A stretch of DNA of 64,000 nt from Gammaproteobacteria bacterium. GTDB lineage: Bacteria; Pseudomonadota; Gammaproteobacteria; Legionellales; Legionellaceae. Position numbers and translations under genes: made by a program. Under the pieces are notes generated by a model, which worked only from the letters and a program-made list of their open reading frames with translations, was not told the origin of the DNA and did no database searches. Shown here piece after piece: positions 7,873 through 17,206 of this stretch; positions within the stretch are counted from its first letter, which is position 1; every line of letters begins with the position of its first letter. Where the stretch lies: the NCBI GenBank assembly GCA_024742995.1, contig JANSXK010000004.1, forward strand, positions 1-64,000, read 5' to 3'.

Positions 7873-9255
7873 ATGGCTGAAAGTTTTGTTTTGGGTTATT
7901 TACATACGGTTTGTAGTAAACAATATGCCGCTGCCAAGCATACTCATCAATTTTTTGAAAACCGTTTGTCTTTTGACGCTCCTGCGCATGAAGAAGCGAT
8001 GGCACAGCAAAATGCCCTAAAAGATTTACCGATTCATACGATATTGCTTGAAGTGCACCGGCATGCAACTGCGAAAACAGATGAGGAATTGAAAGCAGCA
8101 GCAGTATTTTTTACCCCCTTAATTTTACATCATTGGCAATTATTGCGTTTGGCTGAGATGTTACGTTGTCAAATTAAGGAGAATTTAGCAGATTCCTTGT
8201 CATTTGGAGAAGAACAAAAAAAGGCGTTGCAGTCAGCCTTGTTATTGACGACATTATTGAATACCGTTTTCAGACAAGGCATGTCAGCAGCGTGGCTCAG
8301 TGATCGTTTCAAATTAGAAGAGCGGCGTAATGAATATGGAGAACTATTAGCCGCGCATTATGGTATTGCATTTGGTGATAGGTTTACCGCAGTTTTTGCA
8401 ACGCATGCCTCAGTCCTGGGCACAGAAGAAAATACGTTTGAATTTAATAATATTTGTGCATGGCTTGCGGGTCTTGTGAGCAAGGCTAATCGATATATTC
8501 AAGGGGTACATCGACCCGGAAATACTTGGCGCTTGGGTGCGTTGCGATTACAGCGTTGTTTGATGTCTTTGATTCCTTTTTTGAATATGGAATTTTATAC
8601 CAATAACATCACTTATCTTAATGGATTCGTACAACCTTTTTTAACCTACTTTAATTGGCTCTTTTTTATTCCTCGTTTGGCATTAAACTTTAGTATTTTG
8701 GGACACCATATATGGAATGATGCAAAACTGGCTCTTTTAGAAAAAAATATCGATCGAACAACACGTTTTCGTGCGCATTGGACACGTGTCTGGGCTGAAG
8801 TGCTGATAGATTTGCATTGGTTTTCAAACAGTTGGATTCTTTGTTTTATTGTAACAGGGGGATCTGCGTCTTTGGCGTGTATTTACGTACGTATGGCTAT
8901 CCAAATCCTTGATTTACTGGTGGCTTTAGCGCAAGCAGGTTTTAATTTATATAATCTATATACGATGAGTACAGCGATTAACGCGGGTAGCTTCGCCGCT
9001 GATCCTTTGCGGGACTATTTATCCGAGCGCGACAGCTTTGAATGGCGTTCGGCGGGATATAATCTCTTTCATTTCAGCATATTGTTGGTGGCATTATGTT
9101 TGACCTTACCTTCTATGGCTGCCATCAGTACGATGTTGCCTGTTGTAGGGGGAACTACCGCAGTTCTGATGACGATATTGACCGATTATGTCCAAGGCTC
9201 AAAAGAAGGGTTCAACCAAGAGCGCGAAAAAACCTATCATTGCCTCAGTGCTTAA
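7873..9255 (+). CDS. Polytopic membrane protein, unknown family (tandem paralog A)
   Basis: 460 aa, function unknown. It is a clear paralog of the next gene (9458-11326). Shared blocks include FFTPLILHHWQLLRLAEMLR, the QSALLLTTLLNTVFRQGMSA segment, FLTYFNWLFFIPRLALNFS, RTTRFRAHWTRVW, and a C-terminal hydrophobic pair ending LPSMAAIS. About four to six hydrophobic segments cluster in the second half, and the N-terminal half is more soluble. There is no signal peptide. The ribosome site is weak. I cannot assign a function. Secreted membrane-targeting effectors and inner-membrane proteins are both possible in a host-associated bacterium. Confidence 0.85.
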   Translation: MAESFVLGYLHTVCSKQYAAAKHTHQFFENRLSFDAPAHEEAMAQQNALKDLPIHTILLEVHRHATAKTDEELKAAAVFFTPLILHHWQLLRLAEMLRCQIKENLADSLSFGEEQKKALQSALLLTTLLNTVFRQGMSAAWLSDRFKLEERRNEYGELLAAHYGIAFGDRFTAVFATHASVLGTEENTFEFNNICAWLAGLVSKANRYIQGVHRPGNTWRLGALRLQRCLMSLIPFLNMEFYTNNITYLNGFVQPFLTYFNWLFFIPRLALNFSILGHHIWNDAKLALLEKNIDRTTRFRAHWTRVWAEVLIDLHWFSNSWILCFIVTGGSASLACIYVRMAIQILDLLVALAQAGFNLYNLYTMSTAINAGSFAADPLRDYLSERDSFEWRSAGYNLFHFSILLVALCLTLPSMAAISTMLPVVGGTTAVLMTILTDYVQGSKEGFNQEREKTYHCLSA

Positions 9256-9364
9256 TACGACAGAGAAGGTGTTATTGTCGTGTTTTGAGTCTTTTTTGTC
9301 AAAGCATCACAATCTTGTTTCTTTTTAATTTGCTATGTAATGACTTGAAACATATTTGCAATTT

Positions 9365-9391
9365 ATGATAAAACGCATGTTTGCTCATAAA
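9365..9391 (+). promoter_or_regulatory. Shared upstream element, copy 2
   Basis: ATGATAAAACGCATGTTTGC followed by TCATAAA resembles the element at 7769-7793 and lies 66 nt before the second paralog. The short hairpin ACCTG/CAGGT just downstream (about 9410-9430) lacks a T-run. Confidence 0.4.
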
Positions 9392-9457
9392 AAATGGTGT
9401 TTATAAAATAACCTGTTTTATGTGGCAGGTCGTTAATTTAAAGTTAGGTGTGGTGGT

Positions 9458-11326
9458 ATGGCTATCAATTCTGTTTTAGGGTATTTGGGTACGATTTATG
9501 GTAAAGAATCTCCTAAGGACGGGCGTACACGGACATGTTTTGAGACAGTACAATCTTTTGAGGATTTACCGAAGGAGGCTAATCATGCTGCATATAGGGA
9601 TACTTTGTTTGCAGCTGGCATGTTACCTATTCGGCCACCAAGCACTGGCTTAGATGGTCGTTTTTCTTCTAACGGCGAAACACCCTTTGTATCATCTTCA
9701 TCCTCTAATAAGGGCTCTCCGGAAGGCACTGGCGGTTATTATTTTGGGTCACCGGCTATTTCGTTGGATCAACCGGAGTCATTGTCTAGCCCTAAAACTT
9801 TACCAATTCATGAAATATTATCTGAAATTCAACAACATCTTATTGATATCACTGAGGATGAGGCAGAGGCTGACGCATCGGATGTGCGAAGGGCTGCTGT
9901 ATATTTCACACCACTGGTTTTGCATTATTGGGAATTATTGCGTTTGGCTGAAATGTTGCGCTGTCAGATTAAAGAAAGTTTGGCGAAGCCATATCAATTG
10001 CATTGTCTGCAAGAAAAATGTAACCGTTTAGAGCAAAAGCTACAAGACATAGGGCCTGATTCAAAAGAATATCCTGCGCTTATGGTAGACAAATCAGAGC
10101 TTGAACGGGATATGAACGTACTTAAACAAGAAATTTCTAAGAGGGCGGCAGAATCGAAAGAAGAGCAATTGGCCGTCAAAGAAGCGTTACAATCAGCTTT
10201 GGTGTTGACCACTGTATTGAATATTGTTTTGAGGCAGGGCATGTCGGCAAATTGGCTGGGTGATCTTTGGAAGCTGGAAGACCAACGTGATGAATATCGA
10301 GATATGTTGTCTGTGTTTTATGGAATTGACTTTGGTTTTAGCTTTCGTACTCTCTTTAGCAAAACTTCATCTGTTGTAGAAACGAAACAAGATCGTATTG
10401 AAGTCAATGGTATTTCCACTTGGATTACGAGTATCTTGAGCAAACTATATCAATGGCTCAATGATCATGTGGCGATGCAACGTGGTATCCAGTCTTTTCA
10501 TAGAGCGATAAATCCATGGCGTTTGGCATTACTGCGGATGCGGCGTGAAGGTGTGTTTTTTATGCCTCTTTTGAATAGTGAGGCATACAACACCCATTTT
10601 AACGAGATGAATGGCTATGTCAGGCCATTTTTAGCTTATTTTAATTGGTTGTTTTTCCTGCCGCGTTTGATGTTAAATTTTTCTTTGCTGGGACACCATA
10701 CTTTGAACGACGCAAATCTGACCCTCTTAGAGAAAAATCTGGATCGAACAACCCGTTTTCGTGCACATTGGACTCGTTTTTGGTTTGAGTTGATTTCAGA
10801 TATTGGTCGGTTTTCCAATGGTATTTCTCTATGTCTGTTTGTGGCAGGTGGGGCAATGTCTCCAACCGGTGTTATCATACGTGTGCTCATTCAGGTTTTT
10901 GAACTGGCGTTATCTATCGTACGGGCAGGTGTTGAAATGCATCGATTGTATGCGATGAGTTGTGCGCTTGGGTATAATCCACTTAAGGATGATCCTAAAT
11001 CTTCGATGCAGTTGCACCTTAAGGAGCGCATGAAGTTTGAAGCCGGTGCGCTAGGGTATACCATGGCACATTTTTGGATACTACTTATAGCAACGTGTAT
11101 GACATTGCCATCCATGGCGGCCGTTAGTCTGATGTGGCCAGTAATAGGCGGCGCTATCACAATCTTGATGATAGGAATTACCGCTCATAAAACAACGGGT
11201 TCGAAAGATGGTTTTGTTCAGACGCGTCAAAGATTATTCGAAACCAAGGCTGCTTTTTATAAACGTGATGGTGATGAAGAGAGGACCATTGAGTGCAGTC
11301 CCTCTCAGTATGTGCTCAGCCATTAA
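9458..11326 (+). CDS. Polytopic membrane protein, unknown family (tandem paralog B, extended)
   Basis: 622 aa, paralog of the preceding gene. Relative to paralog A it carries two insertions: a Ser/Gly/Pro-rich low-complexity stretch at about residues 55-110, and a predicted coiled coil at about 185-250 (LQEKCNRLEQKLQDIG, then SELERDMNVLKQEI). Both separate the short N-terminal segment from the conserved core. The core keeps YFTPLVLHYWELLRLAEMLR, FLAYFNWLFFLPRLMLNFS, RTTRFRAHWTRFW and the C-terminal LPSMAAVS hydrophobic region. An AGGTG about nine nt upstream supports the ATG at 9458. Function unknown. The disordered linker plus coiled coil is an architecture often seen in secreted effectors, but this is only suggestive. 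Confidence 0.87.
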   Translation: MAINSVLGYLGTIYGKESPKDGRTRTCFETVQSFEDLPKEANHAAYRDTLFAAGMLPIRPPSTGLDGRFSSNGETPFVSSSSSNKGSPEGTGGYYFGSPAISLDQPESLSSPKTLPIHEILSEIQQHLIDITEDEAEADASDVRRAAVYFTPLVLHYWELLRLAEMLRCQIKESLAKPYQLHCLQEKCNRLEQKLQDIGPDSKEYPALMVDKSELERDMNVLKQEISKRAAESKEEQLAVKEALQSALVLTTVLNIVLRQGMSANWLGDLWKLEDQRDEYRDMLSVFYGIDFGFSFRTLFSKTSSVVETKQDRIEVNGISTWITSILSKLYQWLNDHVAMQRGIQSFHRAINPWRLALLRMRREGVFFMPLLNSEAYNTHFNEMNGYVRPFLAYFNWLFFLPRLMLNFSLLGHHTLNDANLTLLEKNLDRTTRFRAHWTRFWFELISDIGRFSNGISLCLFVAGGAMSPTGVIIRVLIQVFELALSIVRAGVEMHRLYAMSCALGYNPLKDDPKSSMQLHLKERMKFEAGALGYTMAHFWILLIATCMTLPSMAAVSLMWPVIGGAITILMIGITAHKTTGSKDGFVQTRQRLFETKAAFYKRDGDEERTIECSPSQYVLSH

Positions 11327-11422
11327 GGGGTATGCGTTAGTGCTTAGGGCTCATACTTCACGCTGCCTAGTTATTCCATTCTCACTCTGCTATGCTTCAA
11401 TTTTTCGTTTATTGAGGCCGTT

Positions 11423-13432
11423 ATGCAGCAAGCCGATCTTCCCTTGTTTGAGTCGATCCAAATCGATACATTTCCAGCTCGTTTAGAGGCGCTGTTGGCC
11501 CAGCATCTCCAGAAAGTAGCGCAGTTAACGCAAGAAACAACGCCCACATGGGAGACCTTGATGCGGCCGTTAGAAGAGATGCAAAATGAATTAGAGAAAT
11601 TTTGGTCGCCGTTATCACATTTACATGCGGTTGCTAATACGCCGGCATTGCGGACGTGTTATGAAGCCTGCTTACCTAAACTCTCTGCTTACGAGTCAGC
11701 GCTGGGGCAAAATCAAGCGTTATATGATGCGGTCAAACGTATTAATACCGCATCGTTAAATGCGGCACAACAAACGATTCTTGCTGATCAATTACGCGAC
11801 TTTGTCTTGGCGGGTGTTGCCTTATCAGATGAGCATAAAAAACGTTTTGAAGAAATTTCAAGTCGTTTGTCGCATTTGGCCAATCAATTTGAAAATCATG
11901 TCTTAGATGCTGTACATGATTTTCACCATCATGTGACTGATCTTCAAATTTTGGCAGGATTGCCGCCCCATGCTGTTGCCAAAGCCGAAGCGCTGGCGAA
12001 AGAAAAAACCCTAGAAGGTTGGGCGATTGGCTTGGATGCGCCGACAGTGGTTGCGGTATTAACTTATGCTGACGATCGCAAATTACGAGAAACGATTTAT
12101 GAAGCGTATGTCACTCGCGCGTCGGATCAGGGTCCTTCCGCAGGTCGGTTTGATAATACTCTTGTGATGCAAGAAATATTAAGTTTGCGTCTTGAAGCGG
12201 CGCAGTTACTTGATTTTCCCAATTATGCGGCATTATCTGTGGCAACGAAAATGGCCAAATCACCGCAAGAAGTGATGACTTTTTTGCAAGATCTGATTCC
12301 TCAAGCGCATCAACAAGCCAAATCTGAATTTACCGAATTGCAAATTTGGGCGCGTGAAACTTTGCAGATGGGTACACTTGAACCCTGGGATGTGTCTTAC
12401 GTCTCTGAGAAGAAAAAAGAAGCGTTGTTTGCCATATCTCAAGAGGCATTGCGTGCATACTTCCCTTTGCCGAAAGTGTTGTCAGGATTGTTTGCCATCA
12501 TCGAGCAACTTTATGGGATGCGTTTTGAAGAAGTAGCAGATATCGATCGTTGGCATCCTGATGTCATTTGTTATTGTTTGGTGGATGAAACCGACGCCGT
12601 ACGTGGTTATATTTACATGGATTTGTTTGCCAGAGCGCATAAACGGGGTGGTGCCTGGATGGATTCTTGTCAAAGTCGTTTTGTAGGCGCAGATGGTAGT
12701 ATTCAATTACCCATAGCCACTTTAACGTGCAATTTTGCGAAGTCCGATGGTGTTGCGCATTTATCGCATGATGAATTGGAGACGTTATTTCATGAAATGG
12801 GTCACTGTTTACATCATGTATTGACGAAAGTGGACTATATCAGTGGTTCGGGGATTCATGGCGTAGAATGGGATGCTGTGGAATTGCCCAGCCAATTTTT
12901 TGAAAATTGGTGTTGGGAAGCGTTACCGATTGAAATGCTCACAGCGCATATGGAAACAGGAGCATCATTACCTGCGGACATGTTTCAACAATTAATGGCG
13001 GCTAAAAATTTTCAATCTGCCATGGCCTTGATTCGGCAATTAGAATTTTCGTTGTTTGATTTTCGCATTCATGAAACGTTTAGCGAGGCGTCTGATACGC
13101 AATGGATTGGTGATGTTTTGAAGGACATACGCCAGAAGATTGCGGTCACGCCTACGGTGTCTTATGGGCGTTTTCAGCATAGTTTTTCCCATATTTTTGC
13201 TGGGGGATATGCTGCGGGTTATTACAGTTATATTTGGGCGGAAGTGCTGTCGAGCGATGCGTTTGGGCGGTTTGAAGAAGATGGGATTTTTGATACCAAA
13301 GCCGGGAGAGATTTTCTGCATCAGATTTTAGAAGTGGGTGGGTCAAAGAAAGCCGCAGATGCGTTTGTCGCATTTCGGGGCCGGATGCCGACAGTAGATG
13401 CGTTGTTGCGGCATCGTGGGATAAATAGCTAA
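11423..13432 (+). CDS. prlC: Oligopeptidase A (M3 zinc metallopeptidase)
   Basis: This cytosolic thimet-type oligopeptidase degrades short peptides, including cleaved signal peptides in E. coli. The zinc motif HEMGH is at residues 457-461 (LFHEMGHCLHHVL), with the downstream Glu in GVEWDAVELPSQ as third ligand. The C-terminal SYGRFQHSFSHIF and GGYAAGYYSYIWAEV are family signatures. At 669 aa it is close to E. coli PrlC (680). The start ATG at 11423 is preceded by TTGAGG. Single gene, convergent with the epimerase gene downstream. Confidence 0.95.
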   Translation: MQQADLPLFESIQIDTFPARLEALLAQHLQKVAQLTQETTPTWETLMRPLEEMQNELEKFWSPLSHLHAVANTPALRTCYEACLPKLSAYESALGQNQALYDAVKRINTASLNAAQQTILADQLRDFVLAGVALSDEHKKRFEEISSRLSHLANQFENHVLDAVHDFHHHVTDLQILAGLPPHAVAKAEALAKEKTLEGWAIGLDAPTVVAVLTYADDRKLRETIYEAYVTRASDQGPSAGRFDNTLVMQEILSLRLEAAQLLDFPNYAALSVATKMAKSPQEVMTFLQDLIPQAHQQAKSEFTELQIWARETLQMGTLEPWDVSYVSEKKKEALFAISQEALRAYFPLPKVLSGLFAIIEQLYGMRFEEVADIDRWHPDVICYCLVDETDAVRGYIYMDLFARAHKRGGAWMDSCQSRFVGADGSIQLPIATLTCNFAKSDGVAHLSHDELETLFHEMGHCLHHVLTKVDYISGSGIHGVEWDAVELPSQFFENWCWEALPIEMLTAHMETGASLPADMFQQLMAAKNFQSAMALIRQLEFSLFDFRIHETFSEASDTQWIGDVLKDIRQKIAVTPTVSYGRFQHSFSHIFAGGYAAGYYSYIWAEVLSSDAFGRFEEDGIFDTKAGRDFLHQILEVGGSKKAADAFVAFRGRMPTVDALLRHRGINS

Positions 13433-13498
13433 TAGAGTCAACTGTGCGCGGTTTTGCTACTCGATAAAATATCTTACGCTGCAGATGTAACTATTCTT

Positions 13499-14401
13499 TT
13501 ATTCAATACATGCCACTTTTGTTTCAATTTCTTTGATGATGGAAATGAGCCCTTCTCTGAGCGTAATCAATGGTTTCCAACCCAACGTTTTTATGGCGGC
13601 TGGGTTTGCGCATGCGTCATCTAGCTCATTTGTTCGAGTAGGTAGCGCTCCAAAATTTAGAGTCGCGCTGTTATTACAGAGGCCATTTACAGTTTCAACG
13701 ACAGATCGAATACTGCAAGAATGACCAGAACCAATGTCATAATGATGATACCCTGCATCAAAAGTATTGCTTAGGATGAGCGAGATCGCTTGAACGACAT
13801 CATCAAGGTAAATAAAATCACGCTTTTGTTCGCCCGATGTCAAATCAATATGTTCTCCTGCGAGACAGCGTTTGATCACTGAGGGCATAAATTTGTTCGG
13901 ATTATCATTAGGTCCGTAGAGATGAAAGAGTTTTAGATTGATAAAGGCAAGTTTTTTAAGTTCGGCACAATATTTCCCCCATTCCTGAAAATGACGCTTA
14001 GACAGCGTGTAAGATCTTAAATAATTATAATCTTCTGTCCCAGTATTAAAAAAAGTATCCATATTGATAAATAAAGGCACGTGATACTCTATCGCGAGCG
14101 TCATTAATCTTATGGGGAATGCTTCATTAGACCAGAAGGTTCTGGTGGGCATGGTGGCATGATGGCCGTAATCTGTTGCAGCGTGAATGATTGCTTCTAT
14201 ATCGGGATGCGCTTGAAAAATATCCGCCAGATCAAAATCATCAATATTCCATGCTTCAAATTTATGAGTGTGGGTGCTGAATGGTGTCATATCAGAATGC
14301 GCTCGTTTTGTGATAATGACTTGATGTTTTTTGGCAATAAAGTCGTGCAGTAGCCTATTACCTAAAAATCCACTTGCACCGGTTAACAGGATCTTCAACA
14401 A
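13499..14401 (-). CDS. NAD-dependent epimerase/dehydratase (short-chain, RfbJ/RmlD-like)
   Basis: 300-aa nucleotide-sugar-modifying enzyme of the extended SDR superfamily. It has an N-terminal GASGFLGNRLLHD cofactor loop, HAATDYG after strand 4, an active-site YTLSK motif (Y-x-x-x-K), and LYGPNDNP. These features resemble CDP-paratose/abequose-type and related 4-reductases or epimerases, but the substrate cannot be fixed. The start is TTG: either 14401 or, better spaced from AAGGAG (6 nt), the second TTG at 14398. It begins the surface-glycan island and lies 41 nt downstream of the polytopic protein gene, so it is probably co-transcribed. Confidence 0.85.
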   Translation of the reverse strand: MLKILLTGASGFLGNRLLHDFIAKKHQVIITKRAHSDMTPFSTHTHKFEAWNIDDFDLADIFQAHPDIEAIIHAATDYGHHATMPTRTFWSNEAFPIRLMTLAIEYHVPLFINMDTFFNTGTEDYNYLRSYTLSKRHFQEWGKYCAELKKLAFINLKLFHLYGPNDNPNKFMPSVIKRCLAGEHIDLTSGEQKRDFIYLDDVVQAISLILSNTFDAGYHHYDIGSGHSCSIRSVVETVNGLCNNSATLNFGALPTRTNELDDACANPAAIKTLGWKPLITLREGLISIIKEIETKVACIE

Positions 14402-14442
14402 TCTCTCCTTGATAATGTTTACAGCGGCGAGATAGCATCATG

Positions 14443-15750
14443 CTATCTCGTAGAACATTTGAACTGTGATGATAAGAATAATTGTATGCGATGCCATAAG
14501 CCTCGTTGCACAATTTTTTCTAATGCACCCATAAAACCGAATGTTAGCAATAAATATGAACCATATAAATATACAGGAACGGGTGGAAAATAAAACGTGA
14601 AACTTGCGCTGAGTAAAATACTTACAATCCAAACCCATTGCTGCGTACTATAGAATAACCCAATTACAAAAATGCCCAGGCCCATACTTAATAGCCTAGT
14701 CCAAAAATGTTTGGTGTCATAGCCAAAACTAAATGCTTGAATCGTATTTAAAACAGCGTTTTTAAGCAAAAGAACGGGAGATTGCTGCCAAATCTCAAAA
14801 TAGCGTTGTTTGATTGCTTGGTTATAATCTTGCATGACAGTTTTCTTTTTCCAATTCCCATGAATGGGATGTGTGGAAATGGTTACCCCTTTTATTTTTT
14901 TATAATATTTAAATCCCTCTGTGTCATCTAATTTGTCAATGTTATAAGGGTTTGAATATGCGCCGATGCCAAGATAAATCGTATGAAATAGTGAGCGCTG
15001 TGTCGGTTGATTAAAAATCATAAATGAACCTATGACAAAACAGATGAACGATCCAGCCACCATTGTACGAGAACCATTTTTTTTGTTTATCATAAATGCA
15101 AGCACATAGATAAACGCAGCAAGGAAGATGGATGTGGGCCGAATGAATAAAGAAAGCAATATGATGGGTGTCAGTATTGGCATCCAAATCTGAATCTTAT
15201 TTGGTTTGAGCCAAATAATGGCCAAAGCGAGGCTTGGTAAAACGGTCCAAAAGTAATAGAAGGGGAAGGTTGTGATATGTAAAATCAATGGGTTAATAGC
15301 ATATAAAACAACAAACAACCTTTTTTGCAACGTTGAGTCCAAAAGGAAATATAAAACAAACAGGCATAGAAACAGGTGTACTAATGTTTGCAATACTACC
15401 AAGGCTTGGAGATCGCCCAGCATGGGGAAAATATTTCGGGCTGCCAGGGCAATTAAAACATAACCATATTCATTGACGGCATGTTTTACGGTGTGTGTGC
15501 TGGGTTGATATCGATAAGCGCGATGTGCTGTGTTTGACATAGATGATACTTTGTCGTATTCACTTGGACTAATGCGCCAATCAAAGAGGGCTTCATAGTT
15601 TGCAGCTCCAGAACAATAGGGAAACACCCAATCTATATGTTCTATTTGTCCGTTTTTGAATACATACGAACAGATCAAAATGAGTGCCGAGATAGAAGCC
15701 AATTTTATGGTTTTTATTGCGAATGAGTGTATGGTTGTGCTTCGTGACAT
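14443..15750 (-). CDS. Polytopic membrane protein, possible GT-C-type glycosyltransferase
   Basis: 435 aa with about nine to ten hydrophobic helices. After the first helix comes a long loop with HIDWVFPYCSGAANYEALFD and a conserved YGYVL motif. It is a paralog of the 40622-41932 protein (same HIDWxFPYxSGAANY, SPSxYxKV, EYGYVL, NPxxLHI and RPxxIFL blocks). The early acidic periplasmic loop followed by many helices recalls lipid-linked-sugar GT-C enzymes, so a role in adding a sugar to a glycan at the membrane is plausible but unproven. It is divergent from the GT9 gene and upstream of the epimerase gene. Confidence 0.75.
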   Translation of the reverse strand: MSRSTTIHSFAIKTIKLASISALILICSYVFKNGQIEHIDWVFPYCSGAANYEALFDWRISPSEYDKVSSMSNTAHRAYRYQPSTHTVKHAVNEYGYVLIALAARNIFPMLGDLQALVVLQTLVHLFLCLFVLYFLLDSTLQKRLFVVLYAINPLILHITTFPFYYFWTVLPSLALAIIWLKPNKIQIWMPILTPIILLSLFIRPTSIFLAAFIYVLAFMINKKNGSRTMVAGSFICFVIGSFMIFNQPTQRSLFHTIYLGIGAYSNPYNIDKLDDTEGFKYYKKIKGVTISTHPIHGNWKKKTVMQDYNQAIKQRYFEIWQQSPVLLLKNAVLNTIQAFSFGYDTKHFWTRLLSMGLGIFVIGLFYSTQQWVWIVSILLSASFTFYFPPVPVYLYGSYLLLTFGFMGALEKIVQRGLWHRIQLFLSSQFKCSTR

Positions 15751-15870
15751 AAATTGTTTATTCCAACACTTTTCTATTGAGAAAGCTATTGCCTATTAGG
15801 AGCTGTTGACAGCAGATATTAGGCCATATAACTTAGGGTAATGGTAAATTTTATGTAAGTAAATTAAATT

Positions 15871-17163
15871 ATGGTGTTGCGTTATGATTTGCCTCCTGTG
15901 GCTTACGAGGATTCTTTGACACAGAGTCAGTGCCTTGTTAGAAATAAAGATACAGGCAGTGTTTTTCAAGAAAACCATCAGGTTCAATTAAAACAAGTCA
16001 TCAAAAAATTGCTGTGGGTAACTTACTTAAAATTAACTGGCAATTATGCGGGGTTATCTGCTGACATTGTTCCCCCTGATGCACCCAAAGCGGTTATCAT
16101 TACAGCTGGTGGAAATTTGGGGGGGGCAATTATGTCTATTCCCTTGATTGAAGCGGCACGTGAAAGATGGCCAAAGACGCATCTTGCTGTGGTTGCTAAT
16201 ACGCAAGCAGGTGCGGATATCATAAAGTTTACGGGGTTGGGTGACAGTCATCATGTGGCCCCGGCGGTTGTTTTGGACAAGTCCTTGTTTCATACGGGCT
16301 ACCGGGCCATGAAAACAGAACTGCGGTCTTTTAAAAAGACGCTATCCAAATTGCAGCCTGAAGTGCTAATTGACAATCATAATTATGGCATTGCTAGATT
16401 GATGTTGGATTTAAATATACCCACTAGAATTGGGCATGTAGGGGTGACACCTAATGCTGAGGTTTTAACTTGGGATGACTTTTATAATATTAAAGTGCCT
16501 TGTCACCAAGGATTAAATTGGTTGGCGGCTTATGCTGATTTAGCGAAATCGTTTGATGGCGTATTGAATCATTATCCTTCCATTATCGTGGATAGTGCTT
16601 CTCGTGATTGGGCGACAAAGATGCTCAGAGAAGCAGGATTGCGGGACAATCAAAAAGCAATAGCAGTTCAAGCTGGGGTTTGGCAAGTGCAGGATTTCAA
16701 ACAATGGCCCATCGCGAGCTTGGTAAAAACATGTTCTGATTTATGGTCCAAAGAGAAAATTGCTCCAGTTGTGTTTGGAACACCTGGGCAGGAGGATGTA
16801 TTTGCTATTATCAAGGCCGAGTTGCCTCCAGAGGCAAATCCCATTAATATGATTGGGAGAACCACAAGTGCGGAATTCGCATGTTTATTATCGGTGTGTG
16901 CGGCAACGCTCGCGAATGACAGCGGTATCATGCATCTTAGTGCAGCGGTTGGTACGCCAACGATAGCGATTTATGGTATGACAAATCCAGAGATTACGTG
17001 GTGTTATGGCAGTGATCCCAAACATCGCATCGTTCGGCGCCCAGATATTTCTCCATGCTATGGGTTGCACGATCATTTGATTCAGGCGTGTGAAGATCGT
17101 CCCTGTTTATCAGGGATCAATCATGACATCGTTACAAGTACCATTCGCGACGTTATGAATTAA
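15871..17163 (+). CDS. Glycosyltransferase family 9 (heptosyltransferase-like)
   Basis: 430-aa GT-B enzyme of the ADP-heptose:LPS heptosyltransferase family. After an atypical N-terminal extension of about 65 residues comes the KAVIITAGGNLGGAIMSIPL block. The C-terminal half has QAGVWQVQDFKQWP (sugar-nucleotide region), NMIGRTTSAEFACLL and the signature NDSGIMHLSAAVGTPTIAIYG. With the gmhA, gmhB, hldE and hldD genes all in this window, ADP-heptose is available as donor, although other GT9 members use other sugars. The start at 15871 is uncertain; a shorter form beginning nearer residue 40 would still contain the whole fold. Confidence 0.88.
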   Translation: MVLRYDLPPVAYEDSLTQSQCLVRNKDTGSVFQENHQVQLKQVIKKLLWVTYLKLTGNYAGLSADIVPPDAPKAVIITAGGNLGGAIMSIPLIEAARERWPKTHLAVVANTQAGADIIKFTGLGDSHHVAPAVVLDKSLFHTGYRAMKTELRSFKKTLSKLQPEVLIDNHNYGIARLMLDLNIPTRIGHVGVTPNAEVLTWDDFYNIKVPCHQGLNWLAAYADLAKSFDGVLNHYPSIIVDSASRDWATKMLREAGLRDNQKAIAVQAGVWQVQDFKQWPIASLVKTCSDLWSKEKIAPVVFGTPGQEDVFAIIKAELPPEANPINMIGRTTSAEFACLLSVCAATLANDSGIMHLSAAVGTPTIAIYGMTNPEITWCYGSDPKHRIVRRPDISPCYGLHDHLIQACEDRPCLSGINHDIVTSTIRDVMN

Positions 17164-17206
17164 GCGTTGATGCATCGGGCATATCTAATGGTGTACGGGA
17201 GTCCCC

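Noticed and set aside
9433-9447. PmrA-box-like TTAA-N7-TTAG sequence
   Set aside because: It lies only 10 nt before the ATG, overlapping the ribosome-binding region, and the second half is imperfect.
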